Assembly (NCBI GenBank): GCA_031271875.1 | Contig: JAISVD010000018.1 | Location: 1 to 5,446 of the forward strand | Source of the DNA: Spirochaetaceae bacterium | Lineage (GTDB): Bacteria; Spirochaetota; Spirochaetia; Treponematales; Treponemataceae | Length of the DNA stretch: 5,446 bases | Direction: 5' to 3' | Notes under the pieces: model-generated | What the model was told of the DNA's origin: nothing | Databases searched by the model: none | What the model saw: only the letters and a program-made list of their open reading frames with translations | Shown: piece after piece, positions 4,819 through 5,446 of the stretch | How positions within the stretch are numbered: the stretch's first letter is position 1 | Layout of the letters: every line of letters begins with the position of its first letter | Translations under genes and position numbers: made by a program

Positions 4819-5446
4819 GCTGAAACAATTCTGCATAATACCGCTTCTTTTTTCTATTATATTGACGGTGTTTGCAGCCGCGCCGCAGACAACATATATT
4901 TCACCAAACAATGACGGTATTCAGGATGAGCTGAATTTTCCCATAAAGATTTCAGACAAACGGTATATCAAGGAGTGGGCCTTTGTTATTACCGACGAGG
5001 CCGGAACCCCGGTACGGACCATCGCCAACAAGGAGAAGCGGCCCGATCCGCCCACGGGATTTATCTCCTGGGTCACCTCCTTCTGGAAGCGTCTTACCAC
5101 GCCAAAACAGGGGGTGAATATCCCCGATTTCATGCGCTGGGACGGGGCTCTTGATTCAGGCGAGGTGGCCCCGGACGGCACCTATTTTTACTATATAATT
5201 GCGACCGATGACAATGGCAATACCGCGAAAATCGATCCGCTGACGGTGACGGTTGATAATACCCTGCCGGAGTTGTCGCTGGAACCGCCTGAGATTGCGG
5301 ATATGCTCATATTCAGCCCCGACGGGGACGGGCAGAAGGACACTATACGCTTTGCGCAGAGCGGATCCGCCGAGGATCTCTGGGAGGGGACGATTGTCAA
5401 TTCCGGGGGCGCAGTGGCGCGAACCTTCCGCTGGACAGACAGCGCC
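4811..5446 (+). CDS. Secreted protein with tandem calcium-loop and FlgD-type Ig-like repeats (C-terminus beyond right edge)
   Basis: The frame is open for 212 codons up to the window end. Residues 1-22 or so are a signal peptide: N-K-L-K, a hydrophobic stretch of I, L, F and V, and cleavage near V-F-A-A-A. The mature part holds repeated modules. Each begins with a S-P-x-x-D-G-x-x-D loop (S-P-N-N-D-G-I-Q-D at 31-39 and S-P-D-G-D-G-Q-K-D at 169-177), the latter fitting a DxDGxxD calcium-binding pattern. The first module ends in R-W-D-G ... P-D-G-T-Y-F-Y-Y-I-I-A-T-D-D-N-G-N (109-137), typical of FlgD-like Ig domains that follow such loops in spirochaetal and Bacteroidetes surface proteins. A Trp-rich insertion lies near 86-94. 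The second module starts at 5315 and is cut by the window edge. The ATG overlaps the previous gene's end by 8 bp, with G6 (4802-4807) as a weak ribosome site, so coupling is likely. An envelope location and a link to the barrel protein are inferred; the exact function is unknown. Confidence 0.8.
   Translation, partial: MNKLKQFCIIPLLFSIILTVFAAAPQTTYISPNNDGIQDELNFPIKISDKRYIKEWAFVITDEAGTPVRTIANKEKRPDPPTGFISWVTSFWKRLTTPKQGVNIPDFMRWDGALDSGEVAPDGTYFYYIIATDDNGNTAKIDPLTVTVDNTLPELSLEPPEIADMLIFSPDGDGQKDTIRFAQSGSAEDLWEGTIVNSGGAVARTFRWTDSA

Overview
The window looks like a chromosomal segment from a spirochaete, probably Treponema-like. This inference rests on three things: a clostridial-type Rnf gene order (C-D-G-E), a divergent outer-membrane beta-barrel gene resembling the treponemal UPF0164/PorV-FadL-like families, and a following secreted protein with FlgD-type Ig-like repeats. 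There is no rRNA or other marker to prove the taxon. Coding DNA is fairly GC-rich, while the single intergenic region (3594-3753) is clearly AT-rich.

Left part, minus strand (3593 down to 1): rnfC, rnfD, rnfG and the first 18 codons of rnfE form one tight operon. The gaps are 23 bp (C-D), a 4-bp ATGA overlap (D-G) and 13 bp (G-E). The products belong to the Rnf complex, a membrane ferredoxin:NAD+ oxidoreductase that pumps Na+ or H+; rnfA and rnfB would be expected beyond the left edge. RnfG is unusual: it holds two complete FMN-binding domains in tandem, each with its own SGAT flavinylation motif. RnfD carries the corresponding motif as SGPT instead of the usual S-x-A-T form. The rnfC coding sequence contains a perfect 13-bp inverted repeat.

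Middle (3594-3753): a divergent promoter region. The rnf promoter candidate sits so close to the rnfC ATG that the mRNA would be nearly or fully leaderless, which fits the lack of a Shine-Dalgarno sequence there. The opposite promoter candidate is an extended -10 site serving the plus-strand genes.

Right part, plus strand (3754 to 5446): a gene with a perfect Shine-Dalgarno sequence and signal peptide begins at 3754, is interrupted in frame by TAG at codon 27, and then continues as a 327-codon open frame encoding an outer-membrane beta-barrel-like protein. An anti-Shine-Dalgarno heptamer and two hairpins lie directly downstream of the TAG. The next gene overlaps the end of this one by 8 bp, encodes a secreted protein with repeated calcium-loop/Ig-like modules, and runs off the right edge.

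The two halves are probably functionally separate: energy conservation at the inner membrane, and an outer-envelope pair. The places most worth a second look are the amber-interrupted porin with its surrounding RNA structure, the double-flavin RnfG and the rnfC hairpin.
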